Part shown: in pieces, positions 62,500 to 64,000 of the stretch
Layout of the letters: the number at the start of each line of letters is the position of its first letter
Numbering within the stretch: the first letter of the stretch is position 1
Source: Varroa destructor
Taxonomy: Eukaryota; Arthropoda; Arachnida; Mesostigmata; Varroidae
NCBI RefSeq assembly: GCF_002443255.2
Contig: NW_019211456.1
Span: 32,795,341-32,859,340, forward strand
DNA length: 64,000 nucleotides
Direction: 5' to 3'
Notes under the pieces: generated by a model
Databases searched by the model: none
Told to the model about the DNA's origin: nothing
Seen by the model: only the letters and a program-made list of their open reading frames with translations
Position numbers and translations under genes: made by a program

Positions 62500-64000
62500 G
62501 TAAGGTTCGCTCGTGGATCAGTTGACTACAAGGAACGGCGGTAAATGATATCTGCCAATTGGCAACGGTATACTCATTAATTGTAGAAGCTTAGTATTAC
62601 ACGAAACGACCAGAGGAAGTAATTAAAAATTAGCATGTTATACACAAGTAGTCCGTTATAAGCCTATCCTGGTGCATGGGTATGGTTTGGCTTATATATG
62701 TGATTAGTATGCACTATTATTTGTAATACGATAGATTTGTCCGATTGGCAATTATCTACAGATATAATTTTGTGATTTTGTGAAGATTATACTATCTATA
62801 TCAAGTATAATACGCACTATGTTACCAAAAGTTTCATCCAAACCCTTTGTCGACTTGCGGTTAGCTTTCGTGAGCTTGTCTACTGATTTGACCGTTTGGC
62901 TTGTTTCTGTGTTCATCTCATCTCGCCTATTCCATATATTTATCCACGTGAAAATCAAAAAGCCAAAACTCCATAACCCTCTGTAAGTTTATAGCCGGCT
63001 GTACTATAACAGACAGTCCGATAAATTCTGTTCACCAGATGTCGGCGTCCGCTACCACGCTAATACGCCCACTATTTTACGGCTGACGCTGGTAACAGCC
63101 TGCCGTCAAACTATTGTTAACTGCGTTTCTTGGTTAACATGTCTTTTTAGCATAGCGGGCGAAATCTGACTTGGGCTGACCAGCATTGCCTGTCCTCACC
63201 GCCGTCGGCTGTATCGTTCCTAGAAGCCTTTGAAGACGAGTGAACAGTGACAGGAATATATAATATCGGTCTCTTCGAGGGTCGAGCCAACTCTTGCATT
63301 TTTTGAATGATCTCAGTTTCTTATTGGCTGGCTCCTTGTAGCTTAGGGCGAACAGAGGAATGGAGCGGGCGATGGGTGATCGTGCGTTTTCCTTGTATAT
63401 GCGCACCGTATTATATGCAGCGTCATGAGCAACATTGTAGTACCATATCAGCCAATGACAAGCTGTGTGTGTATGCACGCTGGTGAGCGTGTGAATTCGA
63501 CCGAACAATCTACGCTACGGTGCGATACGATGAGTAAAAACAAAAAGAAAAAAAAACTACGTTATGTGGTGCGGGACTTGCTGCGATAGAGATAATTCAT
63601 TTTTAATGCAATAACTCCGAAAAAAAATTCTCAAGAGAATATGAAGACCACTAGCAACTAACTACAAGGAAGCAATCTTGCGGCGACTTGTTTTGCCTGG
63701 TACAGCCACTAAATGCCACCGAACTACCGGTATCTTCATGTTTCTGTGTCTTTTGGATGGGTATCCAATGGCAACATTAGCGCAACAGGTAGCGCATAAT
63801 GAAGCAAAGGAAGGAATCTGCTTACCACCGAATCCTGACCAAATCCCGAATCCGAAAAAAAGAACAATAACTAAATTGTGTTGCATCACAATGTGGCAAT
63901 TTAAAAAGAAAACATAATCTAACTAGAACTATGAAATCGGCGAACCGAAGAAGCAAATATAGCGCCTTTGCTTGCTATCGTTTTCACGCTGTAACAACCA
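62500..64000. other. Intron or 3' flank of CRAL-TRIO gene 3
   Basis: No further CRAL-TRIO exon was recognised. Frames at 63134-63508 (minus) and 63662-63917 (both strands) have no clear domain; the minus one at the end starts with a hydrophobic stretch. Confidence 0.35.

Noticed and set aside
63134..63508. Minus-strand 124-codon frame near the end
   Set aside because: No domain, no good start context, and it lies where gene 3's intron is expected; treated as chance.

Overview
The window is eukaryotic nuclear DNA: AT-rich, gene-sparse, with short exons bounded by GT/AG splice sites, simple-sequence runs, a degenerate non-LTR retrotransposon and an intact Pol III tRNA gene. The clearest protein genes are three CRAL-TRIO (alpha-tocopherol-transfer / retinal-binding type) paralogs, a family greatly expanded in arthropods. 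An arthropod is therefore likely; low repeat content and long introns fit a parasitiform mite or tick, but that is inference and the species is not proven.

Layout. 1-16.4 kb: a chain of candidate minus-strand exons (16410-16040, 9483-9179, 7731-7597, 2836-2561, 2290-2171). Their splice phases agree and they encode a polar, probably disordered part of an unidentified large protein. 16.4-38.4 kb: no recognised gene; it holds a roughly 3 kb decayed LINE (21.4-24.4 kb), two GC-rich islands (about 26.0 and 31.5 kb) and a tRNA-like element (34.4 kb). 38.4-40.9 kb: four exons of CRAL-TRIO gene 1 on the plus strand; its first intron carries a perfect 30-bp-arm palindrome. 45.5-46.0 kb: the large 5' exon of CRAL-TRIO gene 2. 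49.4-49.7 kb: a minus-strand ORF for a small secreted, Cys-containing protein. 51.9-53.5 kb: an intact tRNA-Ser(AGA) with two decayed tRNA-Pro-like copies close by. 56.6-57.2 kb: a long frame broken by one TGA that encodes hydrophobic segments. 61.9-62.5 kb: the large 5' exon of CRAL-TRIO gene 3, which runs on past a splice donor.

The three CRAL-TRIO genes share orientation, an N-terminal LGET motif and the position and phase of one intron, so they are a tandem gene family. Gene 1 has two extra introns inside what is one exon in genes 2 and 3. The last third of the lipid-binding domain was not found for genes 2 or 3, and only 24 residues of it for gene 1. The remaining exons lie in long introns or beyond the window, or some copies are truncated. 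No convincing undescribed system was found; the most unusual single structure is the palindrome at 38994-39057.
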